A DNA stretch of 64,000 bases from Pelotomaculum sp. PtaB.Bin104. GTDB taxonomy: Bacteria > Bacillota > Desulfotomaculia > Desulfotomaculales > Pelotomaculaceae. Position numbers and translations under genes: made by a program. A model generated the notes under the pieces. It was not told the origin of the DNA, searched no databases, and saw only the letters and a program-made list of their open reading frames with translations. This document shows, piece after piece, positions 34,299 to 41,662 of this stretch (position 1 is the stretch's first letter; each line of letters starts with the position of its first letter). The DNA lies in NCBI GenBank assembly GCA_002067205.1, contig MVQL01000170.1:1-64000 (forward strand), read 5' to 3'.

Positions 34299-35696
34299 TT
34301 AAACCCAACCTAAGATTCTAGCCGTCTGGGCTGTCACATAGCACACTGCGATGGCAATGCCCAGTGGAATGAGGGCGGCCAGCGCCGTCCACTTGATACT
34401 GCCGGACTCTTTGCGGATCGTCCACAGGGTAGTGCTGCAGGGGTAGTGGAGCAGGGAAAACAGCATCATACAAACCGCAGTCGACCAGGTCCAGCCGTGC
34501 TGCACCACAAAGAGATTGTACAAGTCCTCAATGCTTTGCAGTTCGGTCATGGAGCCGGTGGCCAGGTAGCTCATGATCAGGATCGGAAGCACAATTTCAT
34601 TGGCAGGAAGCCCTAAAATAAAGGCCACCAGGATAAAGCCATCCAGGCCGATAGCCCGGGCAAAGGGATTAAACCATTGGGTACAGTGGGCCAGGATGCT
34701 TAAATCACCCACATAAACATTAGCCAATATCCAGGTAATTGCACCGGCAGGCGCCGCCATACAAACAGCACGGCCCAGGACAAACAGGGTGCGGTCTAAT
34801 ATTGAACGAATAATGATCTTCCCGATCTGGGGCTTGCGGTACGGCGGCAGCTCCAGGGTAAAAGAGGAAGGAACTCCCTTGAGCACTGTTTTGGAAAGAG
34901 TCCAGGAAACCGCCAGGGTCATGGCAATCCCCAAAAGGAAAACCCCTGAGACGATAGCGGCTGTGTAATAAAAAGCACTCCCCATGCCGAAAACCAGCAC
35001 ACCGGCCAGGGCTATGATGGTGGGAAAGCGGCCGTTGCAGGGGACAAAGTTGTTGGTCAGCATGGCGATTAGGCGCTCACGGGGGGACTCAATAATCCTG
35101 CAGGCCACAATACCGGCGGCGTTACATCCAAAGCCCATGCTCATAGTCAGGGACTGCTTGCCGTGGGCGCCGGCCTTTTTAAAAAAGCGGTCAAGGTTGA
35201 AGGCCACCCGCGGCAAATAGCCCAGGTCCTCCAAAAGAGTAAAGCAGGGAAAGAAAATGGCCATCGGCGGCAGCATAACCGATACAACCCAGGCCATACA
35301 GCGGTAAATTCCTTCCACAAAAAGGCCGTTGATCCAGGCCGGAGCGTTGAGGTAATTACATAATTCGGTTAAACGGGCCTGACCCCAGAACAGCACCTCT
35401 GCGATCACAACCGAGGGAACATTTGCCCCGGCGATGGTCATCCAAAAAATAACTCCTAACAATAACAACATGGAGGGGAAGCCGAATACCCTGGAGGTAA
35501 GAATATCATCCAACTTTTTATCCCAGTCAATCCCCGGTTTCTCGTTTTGAGTAACCACCCTTTGGGCAATCTCCTCCGCTTTGCTGTAGATCGCCTTAAC
35601 AACAGCATCATTTATGCTGACGGATTTTTTTATTTTGATTTGCTCAGCCTCGTGCAAAATTTGCTCAAGGCCGGTGGCTAAAGACACCCGGCTCAT
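34299..35696 (-). CDS. feoB: FeoB membrane part (Gate/nucleoside-recognition domains), split protein
   Basis: About 465 residues from the ATG at 35696, 11 bases after the stop of the G-domain gene. It begins in the helical spacer (EQILHEAEQIKIKKSVSIND) and has the FeoB gate domains: FVEGIYRCMAWVVSVMLPPM, LLEDLGYLPRVAFNLDRFF, then GCNAAGIVACRIIESPRERL and FVPCNGRFPTIIALAGVLVF. The cysteines of the two gate motifs (GCNA and PCNGR) thought to line the iron path are present. It is the membrane channel for Fe(II). In most bacteria it is one chain with the G domain; here the two parts are separate genes. Confidence 0.95.
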   Translation of the reverse strand: MSRVSLATGLEQILHEAEQIKIKKSVSINDAVVKAIYSKAEEIAQRVVTQNEKPGIDWDKKLDDILTSRVFGFPSMLLLLGVIFWMTIAGANVPSVVIAEVLFWGQARLTELCNYLNAPAWINGLFVEGIYRCMAWVVSVMLPPMAIFFPCFTLLEDLGYLPRVAFNLDRFFKKAGAHGKQSLTMSMGFGCNAAGIVACRIIESPRERLIAMLTNNFVPCNGRFPTIIALAGVLVFGMGSAFYYTAAIVSGVFLLGIAMTLAVSWTLSKTVLKGVPSSFTLELPPYRKPQIGKIIIRSILDRTLFVLGRAVCMAAPAGAITWILANVYVGDLSILAHCTQWFNPFARAIGLDGFILVAFILGLPANEIVLPILIMSYLATGSMTELQSIEDLYNLFVVQHGWTWSTAVCMMLFSLLHYPCSTTLWTIRKESGSIKWTALAALIPLGIAIAVCYVTAQTARILGWV

Positions 35697-35706
35697 TTTA
35701 AAGCTT

Positions 35707-36477
35707 TCACCCCAACCTGGTACGACTTTGCTCATGCTCAGCCAGCCATTTTTCCAGGGCCGCAATTACCGTTTGGTCATCATCCAACAATCTCAAAGCC
35801 AGCCAGCGGGCATTGGCCTCCTCACCTAACAGCAGCTTTATTTGCTTTTCCAATTCATGAATACCAGCCTCAATTAGTTCACCGTACCTGACCACACAGG
35901 GGTTAGTCGGCAGGCTTTTGGTGGCTATGGCTGTAATTGTGTCGGCCAGCGTCTCCAGGCCGGTGCCGTCCCGGGCGGCTGTGGCTACCACAGGTACTCC
36001 CAACTCGCCGGCTAAGGCATCGATATCCACCTTTATTTTTTTTCTTTCGGCCTCGTCAATCAAATTTACGCACACCACAACTTTTGAGGTGATTTCAAGC
36101 ACCTGCAGCACTAAATTAAGGTTGCGTTCCAAACAGGTGGCGTCGACCACCACTACTGTCGCGTCCGGCTGGCCAAAGCAAAGGTAATCCCTGGCCACCT
36201 GTTCCTCGACCGAATTGGCCATCAAGGAATAAGTCCCCGGCAGATCAATAAGCCTGAATACCAGCCCCTGATTGATATATTTTCCCTCAGCCCTCATTAC
36301 TGTTTTGCCGGGCCAGTTTCCGGTGTGCTGGTTCAGCCCGGTTAAGCAATTAAAGATAGTGCTCTTGCCGGTGTTGGGATTGCCGGCCAGGGCGATGACA
36401 TAGTCTATTTTTGAGTCACCTTGACTAAAATTCTCCTTGTTTACCCCGGCGCCACAGGACTGGTGGGTTAGTCCCAT
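35707..36477 (-). CDS. feoB: FeoB G-protein domain (separate subunit)
   Basis: 256 residues. GTPase motifs: G1 GNPNTGKST near residue 31, G3 LIDLPGTYSL and G4 NLID (in VVCVNLIDEAE), followed by the family's short helical domain up to residue 250. No membrane segments. It provides GTP-driven control of the Fe(II) channel made by the next gene. The start ATG at 36477 is three bases after the feoA stop, with GGGGGATT as ribosome site. The split may allow separate stoichiometry or is simply an ancestral form. Confidence 0.95.
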   Translation of the reverse strand: MGLTHQSCGAGVNKENFSQGDSKIDYVIALAGNPNTGKSTIFNCLTGLNQHTGNWPGKTVMRAEGKYINQGLVFRLIDLPGTYSLMANSVEEQVARDYLCFGQPDATVVVVDATCLERNLNLVLQVLEITSKVVVCVNLIDEAERKKIKVDIDALAGELGVPVVATAARDGTGLETLADTITAIATKSLPTNPCVVRYGELIEAGIHELEKQIKLLLGEEANARWLALRLLDDDQTVIAALEKWLAEHEQSRTRLG

Positions 36478-36480
36478 GCT

Positions 36481-36747
36481 CTAATCCCCCTTGTAGCTGA
36501 TCAATATCTTGGCGCCTTCTTCCTCTCTCAAGGCGATCACAGCGCCGCGTATCTTAAAGGCCTTCGGATCTCCTGCGGGGCTTACCCGCAGCGCCTCCAC
36601 CCTTGTGCCCGGTACCAGGCCCAGGTCCAGCATCCTCCTCCTGGCTATACCCTCCGCCTGGATCGAATTTACAACAGCAGTCTTGCCAATGGGTAGGTCA
36701 TGCAGGGCGATAATATTAGCTTTTGCACCCGCACGGTTATTCTTCAT
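36481..36747 (-). CDS. feoA: ferrous iron transport protein FeoA
   Basis: 88 residues, SH3-like FeoA: LHDLPIGKTAVVNSIQAEGI followed by RRRMLDLGLVPGTRVEALRV and KIRGAVIALREEEGAKI. It binds the FeoB complex in the cytoplasm. First gene of feoA-feoB(G)-feoB(membrane)-dtxR. AGAGGAGG lies seven bases upstream of the ATG. Confidence 0.95.
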   Translation of the reverse strand: MKNNRAGAKANIIALHDLPIGKTAVVNSIQAEGIARRRMLDLGLVPGTRVEALRVSPAGDPKAFKIRGAVIALREEEGAKILISYKGD

Positions 36748-36770
36748 TTCTGATCCTCCTCTTGACTCGA

Positions 36771-36879
36771 AACTTAGCCACGGCTAACTTTAGGCAAATT
36801 ATATTTCCAAGACTCCGCTTAGTCCTCATCCTTCTTAGATGGGATTAACCCTGCCTAAGAAGTTAGATACAGCTAACTT
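36771..36879 (-). promoter_or_regulatory. pair of DtxR-type palindromes upstream of feoA
   Basis: AACTTAGCC-AC-GGCTAACTT (36771-36790, one mismatch) and AAGTTAG-ATACAG-CTAACTT (36860-36879, perfect arms) share the half-site AAGTTAG. A further inverted repeat CTTCTTAG/CTAAGAAG (36831-36862) lies between and overlaps the second. DtxR/MntR operators are palindromes of this size and composition; a DtxR gene closes the operon. That these are its operators is inference. Confidence 0.65.
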
Positions 36880-37158
36880 AATTTCACAGCTTTAATATCT
36901 TATGTGCGGGTTGACTGAATGGCGACTATTGAGGACATTTCAGTTCAGAAACGGCAATTTATTAACCGAAAAAATGTCCGAATTCCTTCAGAGTAATGCA
37001 AATAAAAGCCTTCCGGCGATTGCAGGCATCCTTTCCATGAGACGAAAAAGTCGCCTGGGTTACTTACAATTACTGCTCCACCGGGTGACATAAGCATTCT
37101 TAATCATCCGACCGATAGCGCGGAATAAAGGAGGATAATCTATTCTAAAGCTATGCTC
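36880..37158. other. non-coding interval upstream of feoA
   Basis: I see no gene that I can support. A plus-strand frame at 36902-37093 is open but lacks a ribosome site. GGACATTT (near 36930) and AAATGTCC (near 36972) form a 35-base-spaced inverted repeat of unknown use. Confidence 0.4.
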
Positions 37159-37159
37159 T

Positions 37160-37203
37160 GCATTTAAAAAGCCGGGGTCGATAAACTCCGGCTTTTTAAA
37201 TGC
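37160..37203. terminator. bidirectional intrinsic terminator
   Basis: GCATTTAAAAAGCCGG (37160-37175) pairs with CCGGCTTTTTAAATGC (37188-37203) around GGTCGATAAACT. Each strand has a T5 run inside the stem end. It lies after the minus-strand PAS kinase remnant. Confidence 0.75.
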
Positions 37204-37260
37204 AACAATGATTAAAAATTTCAATGTGTTAACTTGCCCGCATAGTATTTAACTACTCAT

Positions 37261-37742
37261 TTAACTATCAGGTTTGTTTGAAAAAGGACTTGCTTCAGTC
37301 TTAAACTGGGCCAACAAGGTAGTTCCCCCGGATCCGGTTTCTATTTCAATCGACGCGTGGTGCCTGGCGGCGATACTGTAGCACACAGCAAGACCCAGGC
37401 CCGTACCGCTATCTTTAGTTCTTCCCCACCGAGCATTATTTTTTCGGCGGACAATAATGAATGTCTCAAATCTCTTGATTTTGTATAGAAGCTGACCTCC
37501 ACGTTCCTTACTGGTTGTTGCTCATTTAACATGCCGATGATTTTGGCAAGGTCCTCGTAATTGGCCCAAAGATTTAATTCCTGAGCAGTGTGGCCCCAAA
37601 GCTCCTCCCGCGTATAACCCAATGTATTCAAAAAACAATCGTTGGCGTCGACCAAAGAGTTATCTGCGATCCGTGTAATCACTAACATGCATGGGCTAAA
37701 ATGAAAGATTTTGGAAAACCGTTCCTCTGACAATTGCTTCAA
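37261..37742 (-). pseudogene. PAS-domain histidine kinase remnant with internal deletion
   Basis: Residues 1-115 of the first frame are a PAS domain: RFSKIFHFSPCMLVITRIAD, then VDANDCFLNTLGYTREELWG and YTKSRDLRHSLLSAEKIMLG. Immediately after, in another frame, comes the end of a histidine kinase ATPase domain: GTGLGLAVCYSIAARHHASI, then ETGSGGTTLLAQF and a stop at 37261. The dimerisation/phosphoacceptor helix, the N box and the G1 box that should lie between are missing, so this is a deletion of some 500 bases or more, not a simple indel. The remnant starts at a TTG overlapping the tex stop and could still make a PAS protein. Confidence 0.75.
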
Positions 37743-39922
37743 GGAACCATGTTCCTCATCGAAAGGGAAACCCGGCCCCGCTCCACATCCACCGCCAATA
37801 CCGACACCTTTACTACGTCACCTACTGCAACCACGTCCATAGGGTGTTGCACACGTTTATCGGACATCTCCGAGATGTGGACCAGCCCGTCATTTTTTAT
37901 CCCGATATCCACAAACGCGCCGAAGTCCACCACATTCCGGACAGCGCCGGTTAATTCCATACCCGGCCGCAAGTCTTCAATGCTTAGGACGTCGGTGCGG
38001 AAAACCGGCGCCGGCAGCTCTTCCCGGGGGTCCCGGCCGGGGCGGAGCAGGCAGTCCACGATATCCCTTAAGGTGGGGACGCCGGCGTCCAGCTGCGCTG
38101 CAATCTGTTCCAAATTGCCGTTGGCCCGGGCAATTTTTGACCTGGTTTCCGGGCGGCTGATTTCCTCGATCCTGGCCCCAATCAGCTCCAGGAAGAGGTG
38201 GGTCAGGCCGTAGGACTCCGGGTGGATAGCAGTGGCGTCCAGCGGGTTGTCCCCGTTGTTGATGCGCAAAAAACCCGCGCACTGCTCCAGGGTCTTAGGC
38301 CCGAGCCGGGGCACTCTGGCCAGCTCCTTGCGTTCTTTAAACCCGCCATTTTCGTCACGGTAGCTGACAATATTTTCGGCAACGGTGGCTTTCAGCCCGG
38401 CCACATAGCTCAAAAGCGGCGCGGAGGCCGTATTGAGGTCCACCCCCACGTAGTTTACGGCTGACTCCACTACTTCAGACAGCTTTTCGTCCAGTTGCTT
38501 AGGGGGCAGGTCGTGCTGGTACTGCCCCACCCCGACTGCCCGGGGTTCGATTTTCACCAACTCCGCAAGAGGGTCCTGGATGCGGCGGGCAATGGACACC
38601 GCGCCTCGCTCCGACACGTCCAGGTTGGGAAACTCCTTCTTGGCCTGCTTGGAGGCTGAGTAAACGCTGGCACCGGCCTCGCTGACAATGGTGTAGGACA
38701 GGCCGGGCTTGTTGTGCACTCTGATAAAGTCCGCCACAAACACCTCCGTTTCCCTGGAGGCGGTGCCGTTGCCGATTACGATGGCCGTTACCCCGTACTT
38801 TTCCACCAGACGGGCCAGGACCTCTTTCGCTTCCGCTGTTTTTTTCTGGGGCGGGGTAGGCCTACCGCACCGGCTCAAGTGGGCGGTCATCGACCCCGCC
38901 TCCAGGAACTTGCTGGTCTGGTCGATGACCGCCCACTTGCAGCCGGTGCGGTAGGCCGGGTCGATCCCCAGCACTACCTTGCCGCGCACCGGCGGCTGCA
39001 GCAACAAGCTGCGCAGGTTTTTGGAAAACACGTTTATCGCCTGAGCCTCGGCTTTTTCGGTCAGCTCATGACGGAGATCCCGGACCACGGCGGGGGCAAT
39101 CAGCCTCTTGTAGGCGTCTTTGATCGCCTTTTCCACACACTCTGTGGTGTTGGTTCCAGCTTTCAAGTATTTTCTGCCGATCCAGTGGTGGACCGGATTC
39201 TCATCGACTTCTATGGAAACATTTAAGACTTCTTCTCTTTCACCCCGGTTAATGGCCAGCACCCGGTGGGGGACTAATCTAGCGACCGGCTCCTGGTAGT
39301 CGTAATAGTTGCGGTAGACCGTGTCCTCCGCCGTTTTGCGCCCGCTGGCAACCAGGACGCCCCTGCGCCGGGTATAATCACGCACCCAGCCGCGCACCTC
39401 GGCGTCCTCGGCGATATTCTCCGCTATGATGTCGCAGGCCCCCTGCAGGGCCGCTTCAGAGGTGGGGACCGCCTCGGACAGGTATGCCTGCGCCGCTTCC
39501 TCCGGGCTGCCCGCCTGAGGAAAAGACATCAAGTATTCCGCCAGCGGCTCAAGCCCGTTCTCCCTGGCAACACTGGCCCTGGTCTTGCGCTTGGGCTTAT
39601 AGGGCAGATACAGGTCTTCCAGCTGGGAAAGCTTGTCACAGCTACGTATTTTGGCCTCAAGCTCGCCGGTCAGCTTTCCCTGCCCGTCAATCAGGCGGAT
39701 AATCTCCGCCTTCCGCTGCTCCAGGCCGGTGTAGTGCCGGTGCAGCTCATCAATATTGCGGATCTGCTCTTCGTCCAGCTCACCGGTTTGCTCTTTGCGG
39801 TAGCGGGCGATAAAAGGGATGGTGTTGTCGGCCAACAGCTTAATGGTTTGCCTCACTTTATTCTGTGGCAGGCCGGTTTCTTTGGCGATGAGCTCAATTA
39901 GATCAACCTGGCTTTTACTCAA
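37739..39922 (-). CDS. tex: Tex-family RNA-binding protein
   Basis: 727 residues, typical Tex length. It has the N-terminal Tex core (IAKETGLPQNKVRQTIKLLA, then NTIPFIARYRKEQTGELDEE), the YqgF/RNase-H-like domain (VVLGIDPAYRTGCKWAVIDQ, then VIGNGTASRETE), helix-hairpin-helix parts and the C-terminal S1 domain (LTGAVRNVVDFGAFVDIGIK and LVHISEMSD). It acts in transcription or RNA turnover. The segment between VIDQTSKFLEA and PTPPQKK should be short (about three residues in relatives), but here it is GSMTAHLSRCGR, encoded by a reverse-complement copy of the preceding AYRTGCKWAVIDQ codons; see the repeat entry. The frame is kept. Confidence 0.94.
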   Translation of the reverse strand: MSKSQVDLIELIAKETGLPQNKVRQTIKLLADNTIPFIARYRKEQTGELDEEQIRNIDELHRHYTGLEQRKAEIIRLIDGQGKLTGELEAKIRSCDKLSQLEDLYLPYKPKRKTRASVARENGLEPLAEYLMSFPQAGSPEEAAQAYLSEAVPTSEAALQGACDIIAENIAEDAEVRGWVRDYTRRRGVLVASGRKTAEDTVYRNYYDYQEPVARLVPHRVLAINRGEREEVLNVSIEVDENPVHHWIGRKYLKAGTNTTECVEKAIKDAYKRLIAPAVVRDLRHELTEKAEAQAINVFSKNLRSLLLQPPVRGKVVLGIDPAYRTGCKWAVIDQTSKFLEAGSMTAHLSRCGRPTPPQKKTAEAKEVLARLVEKYGVTAIVIGNGTASRETEVFVADFIRVHNKPGLSYTIVSEAGASVYSASKQAKKEFPNLDVSERGAVSIARRIQDPLAELVKIEPRAVGVGQYQHDLPPKQLDEKLSEVVESAVNYVGVDLNTASAPLLSYVAGLKATVAENIVSYRDENGGFKERKELARVPRLGPKTLEQCAGFLRINNGDNPLDATAIHPESYGLTHLFLELIGARIEEISRPETRSKIARANGNLEQIAAQLDAGVPTLRDIVDCLLRPGRDPREELPAPVFRTDVLSIEDLRPGMELTGAVRNVVDFGAFVDIGIKNDGLVHISEMSDKRVQHPMDVVAVGDVVKVSVLAVDVERGRVSLSMRNMVP
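38861..38955. repeat. inverted duplication (35/36-bp arms, 24-base loop) inside tex
   Basis: The left arm 38861-38895 and right arm 38920-38955 are reverse complements except for one missing base (GGCTCAAG against GGCTGCAAG). Outward, two more bases pair. The right arm is the original coding sequence for AYRTGCKWAVIDQ; the left arm replaces what should encode the short VIY-like link, so the left arm is the copy. It is the kind of product expected from template switching at a stalled fork, or from an assembly or chimera artefact. Confidence 0.9.
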
Positions 39923-40189
39923 AATCTATCTCCCTTTTCTGGTCTTCTTCAACAACTGGCAGGCCTCTTTTAAATCACTTTCTTTTTTTCTCACAAATAT
40001 TTCCCAGCTCCGGCCTTGAACCCGGCAAATCCTCCCTCGTCATGACCTATACACCTATCCTTTAATAGCTCTCCCGGTCTGGCCGGGCAATTCTTTATAT
40101 TAATATTTTCCAGTAACTGTTAGCGCCCTAACATCGGGTATGATTAGCTATTCAACCAATACCAGCCTAAGCAGTAACACCTTACGCTT

Positions 40190-40693
40190 TTATTTGTAAA
40201 TTACCAGCTCGTCTAAGGATTTTCTTGCCTTACTACTCGTTATCTCCCTAGCGTATCCTAGCGGGGTAAAGGCAACCGGTTCCATCGTATCGTCCAACCC
40301 CAGCAACTCTTTTGCCGCTTCTAGATTGAAGGCGGCAATCCAGCAGGTCCCGAGGCCCAGGTCGGTGGCTGCCAGGATGATGTGGTCCATGACGATCGCG
40401 GCGTCCACGTCGCTATAATTCTTTTTGTCATTGCGCACCCAGCACCCACCCGGTATCGCGCAGACGCCAAGCACCAGGGGAGCCTCGCCAAACCAGGCCG
40501 GGTTATATATTTTTTTTAAATCCTCTTTGCGCCCGTTTGTGTCGATCACAATGACTTTAAAGGCTTGCCGGTTCGCCGCAGTAGGGGCCAACATGGCCGC
40601 CTCCAGGATGACCGCCAGTTTCTCCTGCTCCACCGGGTCCGGTTTGTACGATCGCACGCTATGCCTCTTTTTGATCACCTCTAAGAATTCCAT
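40190..40693 (-). CDS. nitroreductase-family flavoprotein
   Basis: 167 residues. MEFLEVIKKRHSVRSYKPDP, then LEAAMLAPTAANRQAFKVIV and HIILAATDLGLGTCWIAAFN are nitroreductase landmarks; the R-x-S-x-R motif binds FMN phosphate. The short length and the end PLGYAREI fit the TM1586/YdjA-like small group. It probably reduces quinones or nitro compounds with NAD(P)H. AAAGGAGG lies nine bases before the ATG. Monocistronic. Confidence 0.92.
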   Translation of the reverse strand: MEFLEVIKKRHSVRSYKPDPVEQEKLAVILEAAMLAPTAANRQAFKVIVIDTNGRKEDLKKIYNPAWFGEAPLVLGVCAIPGGCWVRNDKKNYSDVDAAIVMDHIILAATDLGLGTCWIAAFNLEAAKELLGLDDTMEPVAFTPLGYAREITSSKARKSLDELVIYK

Positions 40694-40699
40694 CGACCA

Positions 40700-41260
40700 T
40701 TACCTCCTTTTTTATATCTATATTATTGGGACAAGATATCTTTTACTATTCTACCATTTTTGAGGATTAAGTAGCTAGCCTATCCTTTATCCTAAAATTG
40801 GAATAAACACAATGCCCCACTTAGACTATACATTTCCTTCAAAGTTTTTAAATTGCTTTAATTGGTCATATTAGTAATGATACCTTTTACACCGGTAAAT
40901 TTGTCGGATCTGGTTTTCCATCATATGCGCTAAGCTTGATTGTCTGGGTATCCATTCGCATTTGCCGGTGTAAAGAGGATCGCCGGCCGCCTTTCAAGCA
41001 ACCATACCGGTTCTTTGTTGAGGCGGCCTGTCACAGTTAAAGCTGATCGAAATTTTTACTAACCGTCACCAGGTATTCAGGGCCTCCTTCCAAAGAGCGC
41101 CTTTTTTTGGTATATTGATATGGATCCAGAAATTCATAATATAATTAAGCAAGTCACCATTGACTTACCTAATTGAGATGTTATCCTCGACAACCACACC
41201 GTCGACTATGGTCAACCCCCATCGGAAAATAGACGTCTTTAAAACTCACCGTTTATCCTA
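40700..41260. other. non-coding interval with two nested inverted repeats
   Basis: No gene that I can support. TTTACACCGGTAAAT (40886-40900) pairs with ATTTGCCGGTGTAAA (40960-40974) with one G-T pair; GGCCGCCTTTCAA (40985-40997) pairs with TTGAGGCGGCC (41018-41028) with a two-base bulge. Together they could fold a structured RNA of about 150 bases. A minus-strand stretch (near 41057-41150) reads DLLNYIMNFWIHINIPKKGA but has no start. Confidence 0.45.
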
Positions 41261-41287
41261 ATGATATTTATTGAAAGGCGGAATCTA

Positions 41288-41656
41288 TTGAAAAGTTTGT
41301 GGTATCGGTTTAAAAGGCTGAAGGGAAATATATTCTTACTTTATTATGCAATCAAGGACCCGCGGACCCCCTGGCAGGCAAAAGCATTGGTCATGCTGCT
41401 GGCTGCCTATATTATAAGCCCTGTTGACGTGCTTCCCGGGCTTATTTTTCCCGGGCCTGGTTATTTAGATGATATTATCCTCATTCCGCTTGGGGTTGAA
41501 TTTATTTTGAATATGATTCCCAATCCGGTTCTCTCGGAGGCAAAGTTTAAAGCCATAAATATAAGGCAAAATGCAAAAAGTTGGACCGTTGCTGTTGTAG
41601 GGGTCACGATTATAGTATTGGTTTTGTTTTTTGCTTTAAGTTTTCTAATAATGTAA
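41288..41656 (+). CDS. DUF1232 (YkvA-like) membrane protein
   Basis: About 122 residues. The DUF1232 core is present: LLYYAIKDPRTPWQAKALVM, then LLAAYIISPVDVLPGL and YLDDIILIPLGVEFIL. A C-terminal membrane segment (AVVGVTIIVLVLFFALSFLI) follows. I chose the TTG at 41288, six bases after AAAGGCGG, instead of the ATG at 41261 upstream. Function unknown. It converges on the ABC exporter genes. Confidence 0.83.
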   Translation: MKSLWYRFKRLKGNIFLLYYAIKDPRTPWQAKALVMLLAAYIISPVDVLPGLIFPGPGYLDDIILIPLGVEFILNMIPNPVLSEAKFKAINIRQNAKSWTVAVVGVTIIVLVLFFALSFLIM

Positions 41657-41662
41657 ATAAAC

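Noticed and set aside
36980-37140. Possible c-di-GMP (GEMM) riboswitch with GCAAATAAAAGCC and GTCGCC strings
   Set aside because: The elements are not in the right order or spacing, and the downstream gene on that strand does not exist.
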